Origin: Desulfomonile tiedjei
Lineage (GTDB): Bacteria > Desulfobacterota > Desulfomonilia > Desulfomonilales > Desulfomonilaceae
Direction: 5' to 3'
NCBI GenBank assembly: GCA_016212925.1
Contig: JACRDF010000003.1
Span: 343,006 to 407,005, forward strand
Length of the DNA stretch: 64,000 bases
Shown here: positions 35,707 to 44,386 of the stretch, one piece after another
Layout: the number at the start of each line of letters is the position of its first letter
Position numbering within the stretch: position 1 is the first letter of the stretch
Translations under genes and position numbers: made by a program
Notes under the pieces: model-generated
Database searches by the model: none
The model's input: only the letters and a program-made list of their open reading frames with translations
Told to the model about the DNA's origin: nothing

Positions 35707-36876
35707 ATGGAGGAAATGGAACGATTCGGTCTGACCGAAGAAGAGAAAATGCTTCAGGACATGGTGCGGCGCCTGGCCAAGGAAAAAGTGGCGGAGGGCG
35801 CGGAAGTGAGAGACAAAAAGGGCGAATACCCTTATGACATGCTCGAACTCATGAAAGAGAACGGGCTGATGGGCGTGGACTTTCCGGAGGCCTACGGCGG
35901 TATGGCCGCGGGTATGATAGCGCATTGCGTGGTGGTTGAGGAGCTGGCAAAGGTGGACGCTTCGGTAGCTTTAATCCCATCCTGCCAGGAACTTGGGTGC
36001 CTGCCGATAATTCTGGCAGGCAACCACGAACAGAAAGAGAAATACCTTACACCGTTGTCGTCGGGCGAGAAACTGGCTGCCTTCGGGCTGACCGAGGCCA
36101 GGGGAGGGTCTGATGTTGCGGCTTTGAAGACTCGGGCCGTACGCAAAGGTGACAAGTACATCCTGAACGGCTCAAAGATGTTTATCACCAACGGCGGAGT
36201 TGCCGACACGCTCGCCATCTACGCCGTGACCAATCCGGACAAGCCGTCCCACCAGAACGCCAGCGTGTTCATCCTTGAAAAAGGCACGCCCGGTTTCAGT
36301 GTGGGCAAGCCGGAGAGCAAGCTCGGCATCAAGTGCTCTGACACAAGGGAATTGGTTTTCGAAGACGTTGAGATCCCTGTGGAAAACAGGTTGGGTGAAG
36401 AGGGCGACGGTTTCCACATCATGATGAAGACCTTGGATTTCAGCCGCCCATCAGTTGCGGCTCAGGCCCTCGGTATCGCCGCGGGAGCTTTCGAATTTGC
36501 GACTGAATACGCCAAGGAGCGTGAGTCTTTTGGCAAACCGATCATCAGGCACCAGGCCATCGCTTTCAAGTTGGCTGAAATGTCCATGAGGACCAACGCG
36601 GCTCGCCAGCTTTTGTGGAGGACATGCTCGCTTCTCGACAAAATCTCCAAAGATCTTTCCAGAGTGCCGGCCGAGACTGTTCGATTCTCGTCCATGTCCA
36701 AGGCGTATTGTTCCGACGTGGCAATGTGGACCACCATCGAAGCGGTTCAGGTCCTGGGCGGGTACGGATACATGAGCGAGTACCCTGTGGAACGCATGAT
36801 GCGGGATGCCAAGATCACGCAAATCTACGAAGGAACCAACGAAATTCAAAGGCTCGTCATAGCGTCCACTTTGTAA
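35707..36876 (+). CDS. Acyl-CoA dehydrogenase
   Basis: FAD enzyme that forms a trans-2 double bond in acyl-CoA, passing electrons to ETF. 389 residues, normal. Motifs: FGLTEARGGSDVAALKT (FAD/substrate binding), the region ITNGGVADT, and the catalytic base Glu in IYEGTNEIQRL near the C-terminus. GGAGG lies before the ATG. The substrate chain length cannot be assigned from sequence; neighbours suggest short acyl-CoA. A hairpin that may end the transcript lies just past the stop. Confidence 0.95.
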   Translation: MEEMERFGLTEEEKMLQDMVRRLAKEKVAEGAEVRDKKGEYPYDMLELMKENGLMGVDFPEAYGGMAAGMIAHCVVVEELAKVDASVALIPSCQELGCLPIILAGNHEQKEKYLTPLSSGEKLAAFGLTEARGGSDVAALKTRAVRKGDKYILNGSKMFITNGGVADTLAIYAVTNPDKPSHQNASVFILEKGTPGFSVGKPESKLGIKCSDTRELVFEDVEIPVENRLGEEGDGFHIMMKTLDFSRPSVAAQALGIAAGAFEFATEYAKERESFGKPIIRHQAIAFKLAEMSMRTNAARQLLWRTCSLLDKISKDLSRVPAETVRFSSMSKAYCSDVAMWTTIEAVQVLGGYGYMSEYPVERMMRDAKITQIYEGTNEIQRLVIASTL

Positions 36877-36884
36877 AACCTCCG

Positions 36885-36912
36885 CGGAGTGGGGCTTTTC
36901 AGCTCCACTCCG
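36885..36912 (+). terminator. Terminator-like hairpin after acyl-CoA dehydrogenase
   Basis: CGGAGTGG (36885-36892) pairs with CCACTCCG (36905-36912), extended inward by a GC pair. No T-run follows, so its role is uncertain; phoU starts 64 bases later and may be read through. Confidence 0.4.
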
Positions 36913-36975
36913 ATGACGCGGGTGGGCCGGATTCGATCCACTCGCCGCCGCAACACTTCCCCTTTCAGAGGTCCA

Positions 36976-37644
36976 ATGAGCCTAACCGTACGCTTGAGAC
37001 TTCAACGTAAGATCGAAAAGCTGAAGAGGCTTGTCCTCTCCTTGGGCGCTCGCGTGGAGGAGAGCGTCAAACTGGCTGTCAAGGCCATCAAAATGCGAGA
37101 TGCTGAGCTGGCCCGGAAGGTCGTGGACGGTGATATGGAAATCGACAGCATGGAAATGGACCTTGACGAAGAGTGCCTTGAGATCCTCGCTCTGCATCAG
37201 CCCGTGGCAACGGATTTGCGGTTCATAGTAGGCATCCTGAAAATGAACCAAGACCTGGAACGCATCGGAGACATGGCCGCGAACATCGCCAGAATAGCCA
37301 TAGATCTGCAAGCCAATGATCCCATACATATACCCGATGATTACTTCACCATGGCAGAGGAAACCGCGAGCATGTTGCGCAAGACCTTGGATGCATTTGT
37401 GAGCATGGACAGCAACCAGGCGTTTGAGGTCCTCGCGGAGGACGACCGGATCGACCTCAAGAAGCATCAATTACACAGGGATTTTGAGTCCAGAGTGCAA
37501 GCCGATCCTGAAAACCGCCGTGCGCTGATCCACTTGTTCCTGGTGTCCCGCCACCTGGAACGAATTGGAGACCACGCCACCAACATCGCCGAAGACATCA
37601 TTTACATGGTTACCGGTGAAATTGTCCGCCACGGTCAAAAATGA
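36976..37644 (+). CDS. phoU: Phosphate-signalling protein PhoU
   Basis: Adaptor that links the Pst phosphate transporter to PhoR. 222 residues from the ATG at 36976, which has AGAGG a few bases upstream; the longer frame from 36889 has no ribosome site. Two three-helix PhoU repeats are visible, each with the metal-binding E/D-x3-D type motif (DLERIGDMAANIA in the first, HLERIGDHATNIAEDI in the second). No pst or pho genes are in the window, so the partner system is elsewhere. Confidence 0.94.
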   Translation: MSLTVRLRLQRKIEKLKRLVLSLGARVEESVKLAVKAIKMRDAELARKVVDGDMEIDSMEMDLDEECLEILALHQPVATDLRFIVGILKMNQDLERIGDMAANIARIAIDLQANDPIHIPDDYFTMAEETASMLRKTLDAFVSMDSNQAFEVLAEDDRIDLKKHQLHRDFESRVQADPENRRALIHLFLVSRHLERIGDHATNIAEDIIYMVTGEIVRHGQK

Positions 37645-37799
37645 CGACCTGCCGGACGTTACTGCCGCGAACCGGCGCCCGCGCACCGGACCTTCATTTC
37701 CACTGTTGCCGATAGCGCTCCCTGTTTTGGGCCGGGCCTTCCTTTATGAACTCCGATTGTGTATGATGCTCGATCATTTTGATGGAGAGCGAACGACGA

Positions 37800-39011
37800 A
37801 TGAGCCAAAGCTGGGTTCCTATTTCCACTATATTGAAGACTGCTCCGAAGCTACTCGAGAAGCCCAAGTACGCCAAAAACGTGGCGATGATTCAGGTCGA
37901 CAAGTTCCTCAGGAACCTGTCTCAAAGGGCCGATGAAGGCAAAGCGAATCGGATCAGGCAGTGCAGCATCCGCATAACCGATGTCTGTAACCTCCGGTGC
38001 CACACCTGCGGCCAATGGGGCGACCGCGGCTTTCTGCGGTCATGCTCTTTGAAGGAACTCAAAAACCAGGAAGTAACCCCTGAACGTTATTTAGAACTCC
38101 TGCGCGACCTCAGCGAGCACGGCCACACACCTTCCGTGTACTTGTGGGGCGGCGAGCCCATGCTGTACAAGGGCTCGGTGGAGATAATCGAAGAGGCCGC
38201 CCGGCTGGGCATGCCCCCGAGCATCGCAACCAACGGAACGGGCCTCACGGAAAACGCCGAGCGACTGGTCGCCGCTCCAATGTTCGTGGTTCAGATATCA
38301 ATAGACGGCCCCGACGAAGCGGTCCATAATGCCAGCCGCCCTGGAGCGAGCCCGAGCGTAAACAACTTCGCGACCATCACCAAGGCCATCGACCGTATTA
38401 CCGCTCTGCGAACGGAAAGAAAGCAGCGACTCCCCCTGATCGCGGCCCTCACCACCATAAATAACGTGAATTACAATCGTCTGGTGGACATCTACGACGT
38501 GTTCAAAGACAAGGTGGATGTCTGCGTGTTCTACCTCGCGTGGTGGATCGACGAAGAGTCAGCGGAGAGACACGCCAAGGACTTCGAGGAACGCTTCGGG
38601 TTCAGGCCTCAAAAACACTTCGGCTGGATCGGAAGCTGGAGGCCGCCGGATTACCAAGTGCTCTCCAATCAGCTAAAAACGTTGAACGATCGTGCAGGGA
38701 GCCTCTCCGGCCCAGCGGTTATCATCATGCCGCCCCTGACCGATCCCAAGGATCTGGAAACCTACTATTCCGACCACGACTGCCGCTTCGGCTTTGACCG
38801 CTGCGTGTCCATATTCAGTGCGGTGGAGATCAATTCCAACGGCGACATGTCTCCATGCCGCGACTACCACGACTTCGTTGTCGGCACCGTCAAAGAAAAA
38901 ACCATCACCGAACTCTGGAATTCCAAGCTCTACCGCAAATTCCGAAAGAGCCTCTCCGAAAAAGGACTCATGCCCGTCTGCACCCGCTGCTGCGGCTTGA
39001 TGGGGTATTGA
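37800..39011 (+). CDS. Radical SAM/SPASM-type protein
   Basis: 403 residues. The radical SAM [4Fe-4S] motif CxxxCxxC is at Cys63, Cys67 and Cys70 (CNLRCHTC), followed by the GGEP motif (WGGEPML) for SAM binding. The C-terminal region has a SPASM-like auxiliary cluster pattern: Cys in HDCRFG and DRCVS, INSNGDMSPCRDYHDFVVG, and CTRCCG at the end. Such proteins modify peptides or enzymes, or act in cofactor synthesis. No precursor peptide or companion gene is recognisable, so the substrate is unknown. The ATG at 37800 has only a distant GGAG; a start 21 bases earlier is possible. Confidence 0.88.
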   Translation: MSQSWVPISTILKTAPKLLEKPKYAKNVAMIQVDKFLRNLSQRADEGKANRIRQCSIRITDVCNLRCHTCGQWGDRGFLRSCSLKELKNQEVTPERYLELLRDLSEHGHTPSVYLWGGEPMLYKGSVEIIEEAARLGMPPSIATNGTGLTENAERLVAAPMFVVQISIDGPDEAVHNASRPGASPSVNNFATITKAIDRITALRTERKQRLPLIAALTTINNVNYNRLVDIYDVFKDKVDVCVFYLAWWIDEESAERHAKDFEERFGFRPQKHFGWIGSWRPPDYQVLSNQLKTLNDRAGSLSGPAVIIMPPLTDPKDLETYYSDHDCRFGFDRCVSIFSAVEINSNGDMSPCRDYHDFVVGTVKEKTITELWNSKLYRKFRKSLSEKGLMPVCTRCCGLMGY

Positions 39012-39019
39012 TGGGAAGT

Positions 39020-39057
39020 GCGGGGGGAAACTTTTTTGTAAAAAAGTTTCCCCCCGC
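39020..39057 (+). terminator. Very strong 18-bp hairpin terminator
   Basis: GCGGGGGGAAACTTTTTT (39020-39037) pairs perfectly with AAAAAAGTTTCCCCCCGC (39040-39057) with only GT between. It lies nine bases after the radical SAM stop. The symmetrical A/T inner stem means it would present a U-tract in either direction. Same core as the hairpin at 2305-2342, so this is a repeated terminator type. Confidence 0.75.
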
Positions 39058-39164
39058 ACCCCCCTTCCAAAAACTTTCGTATCTTGGCTTCGTTTGGAGC
39101 ACCGAGGCTTTGTCAAGGCACCGCCATTAAGCCAGCCAATTATAGGAGTTTTTGGGGGAGGGGT

Positions 39165-39490
39165 CCGGGGAACCCCTTTTCTGCTAAATGGATCATACCT
39201 TTAGCTCCGCTTAAGGTTGTGGAATACCATAATCCTGTCATTGCGAGGAGTGAAACGACGAAGCAATCTCTGTTGGTGGGACAGGCTTCCAGCCTGTCTA
39301 TTTGAATGACCGGCAAGATGCCGGTCCTACCCAAAATGAGATCGCTTTCCCGGCGACCGCGGGATCTCACTCCCCACAATACCAATGGTCAGAACCATCA
39401 TGAGACGATGCCTCGAAATCATAATGCCACGGCATTGGCCGAATCTGCGGAATAAAATATACCAGCCGTTGCAAAAAAGGGGTTCCCCGG
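39165..39490. repeat. 326-base element with 20-base terminal inverted repeats
   Basis: CCGGGGAACCCCTTTTCTGC (39165-39184) and GCAAAAAAGGGGTTCCCCGG (39471-39490) match as inverted repeats at 19 of 20 positions. The left arm continues outward into TATAGGAGTTTTTGGGGGAG (from 39141), a sequence that recurs in reverse at 58548-58577. No coding capacity; possibly a non-autonomous mobile element or the remains of one. Confidence 0.6.
39236..39332 (+). repeat. Composite dispersed repeat, copy 1
   Basis: Begins TGTCATTGCGAGG, continues to GAAGCAATCTC (39270), then GGTGGGACAGGCTTCCAGCC and ATGACCGGCAAGATGCCGGT. A copy with the same order lies in reverse at 58811-58901. The first part is one arm of the palindromic element at 32523-32604; the later parts are small hairpins of their own. 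Confidence 0.75.
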
Positions 39491-39525
39491 CAATCTTCCA
39501 CTCTTCTCCGTTCCTTCCCCTCCTC

Positions 39526-40038
39526 TCACACTTCCCCTAAGCCTTTGAAATGATTTATGAGGAAGCGTGCGGCGAGGCCGTTGAGGATGCCGGTGCCGAC
39601 TGCGGCAAGGAGCATCAATGGGAACAGGAGGAAGATCCCTTCGCTGCGAACCAGCAGGAAATAGGCGACCAGGAGTTGCGCTAGGTTGTGTGCCACCGCA
39701 CCCACGAGGCTAACTCCGACCTCGGAAAAGATACGACCGAACAGTCTGTGGACTAAGGCCATGGCCAGAATTGCGCAGGTCGCACCCGCGAGAGACAGAG
39801 CAAAGGCAGGAGAGCCGAAGAGCCCAGAAGCCAGTGAACCTAGAAAGACGCGTCCAAGAGTAATGAACAACGCGGCCTTGAAGCCGAAAAGATACAGTGT
39901 GGCTAGCCCGATGATGTTGGCGAACCCGAACCTGAACCAGAGTACGGTTATCGGGAGCAACCCCTCCGCTGTGTGAATGACGGTCGCCAAGGCCAGAAGA
40001 AGAGCCAATCGAGCCAACTTCCGCACGCGGCCGGTCAT
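39526..40038 (-). CDS. Gx-transporter family membrane protein
   Basis: 170 residues with about five membrane helices and many Gly residues; the N-terminal LLLALATVIHTAEGLLP and central GSLASGLFGSPAFALSLAGA fit the Gx transporter family (historically labelled heptaprenyl diphosphate synthase component I). It overlaps the preceding NusG-II gene by four bases (ATGA), so the two are co-translated. This pair is common in anaerobes, often beside Rnf or ApbE genes, which are absent here. Substrate unknown. Confidence 0.82.
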   Translation of the reverse strand: MTGRVRKLARLALLLALATVIHTAEGLLPITVLWFRFGFANIIGLATLYLFGFKAALFITLGRVFLGSLASGLFGSPAFALSLAGATCAILAMALVHRLFGRIFSEVGVSLVGAVAHNLAQLLVAYFLLVRSEGIFLLFPLMLLAAVGTGILNGLAARFLINHFKGLGEV

Positions 40039-40418
40039 CGGGTCACCGCGTCGACGCTTTGGCCCCTATCGTTTCCAACCCGGACGGCGATCTCATTGGG
40101 AACGCAGACCAGGATTCCTCCTTCGGTACCAAACTCTCCCATGTGTATGCAGATTTTGTTCGGACAGGGAGAAGAATCTATGCGCGCTCTGCCGTCCTTT
40201 ATCCGCAATACGGTTTTGCCCAGCGGTCCCGGCACTTCGATCATGCGGTCTTGGCTCAGCGGGTAGCGGCCCACTATTCTGTTGCCGGAATAGACCTCCA
40301 CATTTGTTCCCCCGGAAATGACCCAGCGCGGGATCGTGAAAAACATCGCGGCCGCCAGCGCCAAGGTCACAGCAACCAGGGTCCAGTCAGCTAAAGTCAT
40401 GTAACCAGTTGTCTTCAT
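40035..40418 (-). CDS. NusG domain II-containing exported/membrane protein
   Basis: 127 residues: one membrane helix (about 8-30) followed by a small beta domain (about 40-118) of the NusG-II type, with the conserved segment SPCPNKICIHMGEF and GGILVCVPNEI holding three Cys residues. Despite the name it is not a transcription factor; it faces the periplasm. ATG 40418 starts it and its stop overlaps the Gx-transporter start by four bases, pointing to a shared complex. Confidence 0.85.
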   Translation of the reverse strand: MKTTGYMTLADWTLVAVTLALAAAMFFTIPRWVISGGTNVEVYSGNRIVGRYPLSQDRMIEVPGPLGKTVLRIKDGRARIDSSPCPNKICIHMGEFGTEGGILVCVPNEIAVRVGNDRGQSVDAVTR

Positions 40419-40641
40419 TGCTGTTATACTATGAATGCCTTTTTCTGCGAGGCCATGCGAAGAGTTCAGCCGAGCGCGCGGGCCTTGGACTCAGCGATTC
40501 GATGCTGAAATGATGCGGACCCTTCACAAACGGCCAATACAAAAAGAAGATTCTTTATTTTTCTTGCATCATGCCGGGATTCGTTATAAATATCCGTAGT
40601 GACATTCCGCGCATTCCAGACAAGCTAAAAGGCGGTCAAAC

Positions 40642-41166
40642 ATGAAATGCCCGGCCTGCGGCGCCATCGATGACAAGGTAATCGACTCCCGCCTCGGGAA
40701 GGATAATACAGTAATTCGTCGGCGACGTCAGTGCCTACGGTGCAAGAAACGTTTTACGACTTACGAAAAGATTGAAGAGACTCTGCCCTACGTGATCAAG
40801 AAAGACGGGCGTCGGGAAGCCTTCGACCGCAGGAAGATCGTAGAAGGAATGCGTCGAGCCTGTGAGAAACGCCCCGTCAGCATCGACAGAATAGAGGCGG
40901 TCGCGGATTCGATAGAACAGGAACTCTTGGAAAGGCCGGAAAAAGAGATTAGCGTTGCTTACATTGGTGAGCGCGTGATGGAAGAACTGCAACGGATGGA
41001 TGACGTTGCTTACGTGAGATTTGCCTCGGTGTATCGCTCCTTCCGGGACATTGAAGAATTCGTGAGAGAAATAAAGGAATTGTATGAACTCAAGGAGGCC
41101 CGAGAGCAGCGCGGAAGTCAAGACGGACCCCCGGATGAAAGAGAAGGAATTCAAGAATCGCCGTGA
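40642..41166 (+). CDS. nrdR: Ribonucleotide reductase repressor NrdR
   Basis: ATP/dATP-sensing repressor of ribonucleotide reductase genes. 174 residues, slightly longer than the usual 150-160. The zinc ribbon uses Cys3, Cys6, Cys31 and Cys34 ([16 protein letters not shown]), and an ATP-cone domain spans about 49-139 ([16 protein letters not shown]). AAGGCGG lies six bases before the ATG. The C-terminal tail overlaps the ribD frame, a common arrangement since nrdR and ribD are neighbours in many bacteria. Confidence 0.97.
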   Translation: MKCPACGAIDDKVIDSRLGKDNTVIRRRRQCLRCKKRFTTYEKIEETLPYVIKKDGRREAFDRRKIVEGMRRACEKRPVSIDRIEAVADSIEQELLERPEKEISVAYIGERVMEELQRMDDVAYVRFASVYRSFRDIEEFVREIKELYELKEAREQRGSQDGPPDEREGIQESP

Positions 41167-42277
41167 CGCTGAAAAGTTCATGGCCCTTGCCCTCAGACTT
41201 GCACGCCGCCGTTTAGGTCGAACTTCCCCCAACCCGGTTGTCGGCGCGGTACTGGTCAAAGACGGAAGGGTCGTAGGAGAAGGGTACCATCGCGCCGCGG
41301 GCGAACCTCACGCGGAGGTCGAAGCGATCCGAGCGGCAGGTTCAGAGGCTAAGGGCTCCGAGCTTTTCGTAACTCTGGAACCTTGCAACCACCATGGGCG
41401 GACCCCACCCTGCACGGAAGCCATCCTGGAGGCCGGGATCAAGAAGGTGTGGTACGGCATGGACGATCCTAATCCGGGAGTTCGCGGAGGAGGTGCTAAG
41501 ACGCTCCGAACAGCGGGTGTGGAGGTCGTCGGCCATGTTTTGGAAAATCGGTGCCACCGCGCCAACGAGGTTTACGTCACCAACGTGACCCAGCGCCGGC
41601 CGTTTGTGTTCCTCAAGCTTGCCATGAGCTTGGACGGACGAATTGCAACAAGAACAGGCCACTCACGGTGGATAACCTCTGCGGCTTCCCGTGAGAAGGT
41701 CCATCGCCTGAGGGACCGAGTATCCGCCATAATGGTCGGTGTTCAGACGGTGCTCGCTGACAACCCTATGCTGACCACGCGTCTCCCGCGAGGCGGCGGA
41801 CACGATCCCATCCGAGTCATAGCGGATTCGAGTTTGCGTACCCCGCTGGATGCGGCGATTTTCAATCCTGATTCCACCTCGGGAGTCATTATTGCCACGC
41901 GAAAGGACCCTCCACCGGGGCCGAAGTCCAACTTGGAGAAACATGGAGCCAGGGTTCTGCCGACTTCGGGCTCGAAACAGGTTGATCTGTCCGATCTACT
42001 CTTGCGGCTCTACAGAATCGGGATTACTTCGGTACTCATCGAAGGTGGGGCTCAGTTGGCTTGGGGCGCCCTTAGCGCCCGTGTTGTCGACCGGTGCCTT
42101 TTCTTTTATGCACCTATAATAATAGGCGGAGAAACTGCTCCGTCAGGCGTAGGCGGGGCCGGGATCAAGACGCTGAACGAAGCTCCCAGACTCTCGGACG
42201 TTGAATTCAGACGCATCGGACCTGACATGCTACTGAACGGACGAGTATCCTATCCGGAGGTTGGCGAATCTGGTTAG
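41084..42277 (+). CDS. ribD: Bifunctional riboflavin deaminase/reductase RibD
   Basis: Carries out two steps of riboflavin synthesis: deamination of the pyrimidine and NADPH reduction of the ribose side chain. 397 residues from the ATG at 41084 (AAAGGA five bases upstream); starts at 41135 or 41180 are also possible. Deaminase domain (about 30-170): zinc site PHAEVEAI and [11 protein letters not shown]. Reductase domain (about 175-395): [13 protein letters not shown] and [11 protein letters not shown]. It overlaps nrdR by 83 bases. ribE, ribBA and ribH do not follow, so the pathway is dispersed. Confidence 0.95.
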   Translation: MNSRRPESSAEVKTDPRMKEKEFKNRRDAEKFMALALRLARRRLGRTSPNPVVGAVLVKDGRVVGEGYHRAAGEPHAEVEAIRAAGSEAKGSELFVTLEPCNHHGRTPPCTEAILEAGIKKVWYGMDDPNPGVRGGGAKTLRTAGVEVVGHVLENRCHRANEVYVTNVTQRRPFVFLKLAMSLDGRIATRTGHSRWITSAASREKVHRLRDRVSAIMVGVQTVLADNPMLTTRLPRGGGHDPIRVIADSSLRTPLDAAIFNPDSTSGVIIATRKDPPPGPKSNLEKHGARVLPTSGSKQVDLSDLLLRLYRIGITSVLIEGGAQLAWGALSARVVDRCLFFYAPIIIGGETAPSGVGGAGIKTLNEAPRLSDVEFRRIGPDMLLNGRVSYPEVGESG

Positions 42278-42312
42278 CCTGGCCGTCGGCATTTTAGCAT
42301 GAGGCGTATCGG

Positions 42313-42921
42313 ATGATTCTTCAAATAAATCCTACTCATCCTCAGCCCAGACGTATCGCGCGCGTTGCAGAGATTCTGGAGGCGGACGGCGTAATAGTGT
42401 ACCCCACGGATACGGTGTACGGACTGGGATGCAGCATACATAGCAAAAAAGCGCTGGATAAAGTGCGTCGAATCAAACGCATGGACAACAAGCGTCATCT
42501 GTCCTTTGTTTTTTCGGACCTTAAGACCATCTCCCTGTACGCCCAAGTGAGCGATAATACCTACAAGATACTGCGCCGGCATCTGCCAGGGCCGTACACT
42601 TTTGTGTTACCGGCCACTCGTCTTGTTCCTCGAATCGTGCTGACCAAGAAAAACGAAGTAGGTATCCGAATTCCGGACAACACGATATGTCAGGCGCTTT
42701 TAGCCGAGCTGGGGCACCCTATTTTGAGTTCATCGGTGCGCCTGCCCGACGATCAGCTTCTGGACGATCCCAAGGAAATAGAACGGATGTACAAAGGGCA
42801 GGTTGATCTTGTGGTTGATGGCGGGGTTTTCTTGCCTGAGCCGTCTTCGGTCATTGGTCTGATGGACGACATGCCTGTAGTGATTCGGGAAGGGAAGGGA
42901 GACGTGATGCCTTTTATTTAG
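42313..42921 (+). CDS. YrdC-domain protein, YciO type
   Basis: 202 residues of the Sua5/YrdC/YciO fold, which binds ATP, bicarbonate and RNA. The N-terminal GVIVYPTDTVYGLGC and the KRMDNKRHLSFVF stretch fit the YciO branch more than TsaC itself, so making threonylcarbamoyl-AMP for tRNA t6A is possible but not assured. It lies 35 bases after ribD, and its last eight bases overlap the convergent waaA gene. Confidence 0.88.
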   Translation: MILQINPTHPQPRRIARVAEILEADGVIVYPTDTVYGLGCSIHSKKALDKVRRIKRMDNKRHLSFVFSDLKTISLYAQVSDNTYKILRRHLPGPYTFVLPATRLVPRIVLTKKNEVGIRIPDNTICQALLAELGHPILSSSVRLPDDQLLDDPKEIERMYKGQVDLVVDGGVFLPEPSSVIGLMDDMPVVIREGKGDVMPFI

Positions 42922-44218
42922 CCCCAATAAGCCTTGTCAATAATTCCGCGTTCTTCTTTGCGCTTCCCACTTGCCTCAAGATTTCTTCCCGGCCTTTCTT
43001 TCCTAACCGTTCTGCTTCTTGAGGGTTAGACAGCACTTCGGTGGCCTTTTTCACCAGGTCTGACGTGCCGGCAACCTCCCGCCCTGCGCCGGCGCGCACC
43101 AATATGTCTCTCGCGTCCCGGAAATCTTCCATGGATGGCCCGAACATTACCACTTTGCCCCATGCAGCCGGTTCCAGAATGTTTTGCCCGCCCTTAGGAA
43201 CAAGCGACCCTCCCATGAACACCAAGGACGCGACTGAGAACACTTGAAACAGTTCGCCTGTGCAGTCCACTATGATCACAGGCTCATCTCGGCGCCTTGT
43301 GCCCTGATCGACTGAACTTCGTAGAAACGGCGCGGCCATATTACGATCTTTCATGGCTGCGATTATGGAGGGTGTTCTCTCAATGTGCCGGGGAACCAAG
43401 ATTAGGACGAGATCCGGGAATTCCTCGCGCAGGCTCAAGTACGCATCAAGCACCATCTCGTGTTCACCCGGATGGGTGCTCCCTGCAACAAAAACCTTGG
43501 CGTTTGGTGCCAGGCTAAACATATCCCGTATTCGTTCCTCAGCCTCCACGGGAATTTCAGTCAAGGCTGCGTCAAACTTCGTGTTGCCCGTGATTTGAAT
43601 TCTGCTTGCAGGCGCGGCCATCTCGGAAATTCGCCGGGCATCGGAGTCAGAGGACATGAGAAAGAGGTCAATCTGTTCGAGGACCGGGGAAAACAGCGCA
43701 CGGAGTCTCTTGTACCTGGGGAAGGACCTATCCGAAATTCTTCCGTTGGCCAGAGCAACCTTGGCTCCGGTCTTCTTGAGGCTGTGTATGAGGTTGGGCC
43801 ACAGCTCAGTTTCCATCAAAACGAATAAATCGGGCTGAATTCGCTGTACAACGGGGTCTACAAAAGCGGGAAAATCCAGCGGCAGGTAAATCAGCCCATC
43901 AGCCTCGGGGATCATCTCCGCGGCCTGGTCCTGGCCGGTCTCTGTTCCGGTGGAGACGATTACGGATGCGGAGGGAGTCAGCTCTTTGACAGCGGCCACC
44001 AAGGGACTGAGCGCCACGACCTCTCCGACTGATACCGCGTGGAACCATATTCTCGGTCGGGCAAGCGTCTCCGGGACGAAGCTCTCGGGAAGCCTGCCCA
44101 GCTTGCCGCTCAACGACCGTCGATATTTGCTGCGGAGAGCAATCTTGGGAAGATAGTAGGCCGCGAGAAACGGCGCCACCAGTGTATGAAGGAACACGTT
44201 ATACAGGAAGCGGTTCAT
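42914..44218 (-). CDS. waaA: 3-deoxy-D-manno-octulosonic acid (Kdo) transferase
   Basis: Adds Kdo to lipid A on the cytoplasmic face of the inner membrane, showing that the organism makes LPS. 434 residues, usual for WaaA/KdtA: an N-terminal anchor helix (LVAPFLAAYYLPKI), a GT-B fold with the motif WFHAVSVGEV (about 59-68) and the donor-site region GGSLVPKGGQNILEP (about 335-349). Overlaps the convergent YciO-type gene by eight bases at the 3' end. Confidence 0.95.
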   Translation of the reverse strand: MNRFLYNVFLHTLVAPFLAAYYLPKIALRSKYRRSLSGKLGRLPESFVPETLARPRIWFHAVSVGEVVALSPLVAAVKELTPSASVIVSTGTETGQDQAAEMIPEADGLIYLPLDFPAFVDPVVQRIQPDLFVLMETELWPNLIHSLKKTGAKVALANGRISDRSFPRYKRLRALFSPVLEQIDLFLMSSDSDARRISEMAAPASRIQITGNTKFDAALTEIPVEAEERIRDMFSLAPNAKVFVAGSTHPGEHEMVLDAYLSLREEFPDLVLILVPRHIERTPSIIAAMKDRNMAAPFLRSSVDQGTRRRDEPVIIVDCTGELFQVFSVASLVFMGGSLVPKGGQNILEPAAWGKVVMFGPSMEDFRDARDILVRAGAGREVAGTSDLVKKATEVLSNPQEAERLGKKGREEILRQVGSAKKNAELLTRLIGAK

Positions 44219-44386
44219 GAGGAGTGTGACCGGTGTACGATCATAGAATTAACACCCGAAGTCATGCTGTTTCAACCAATCCAGCCGGCCCCGATTTTCG
44301 AGAGAAGATAAATGCGGTGAATTCTCGTCCCCTTTTTAAACGGGATCGTTCGTTGCGGCGCTTTCCACCTTGGAAGTCGGCATGAC

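Larger units (their letters stand above)
39012..39525. other. Intergenic repeat cluster between convergent genes, 514 bases
   Basis: Holds the strong hairpin (39020-39057), an element bounded by 20-base inverted repeats (39165-39490) and, inside it, the composite repeat at 39236-39332. No gene-like frame. Confidence 0.7.
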
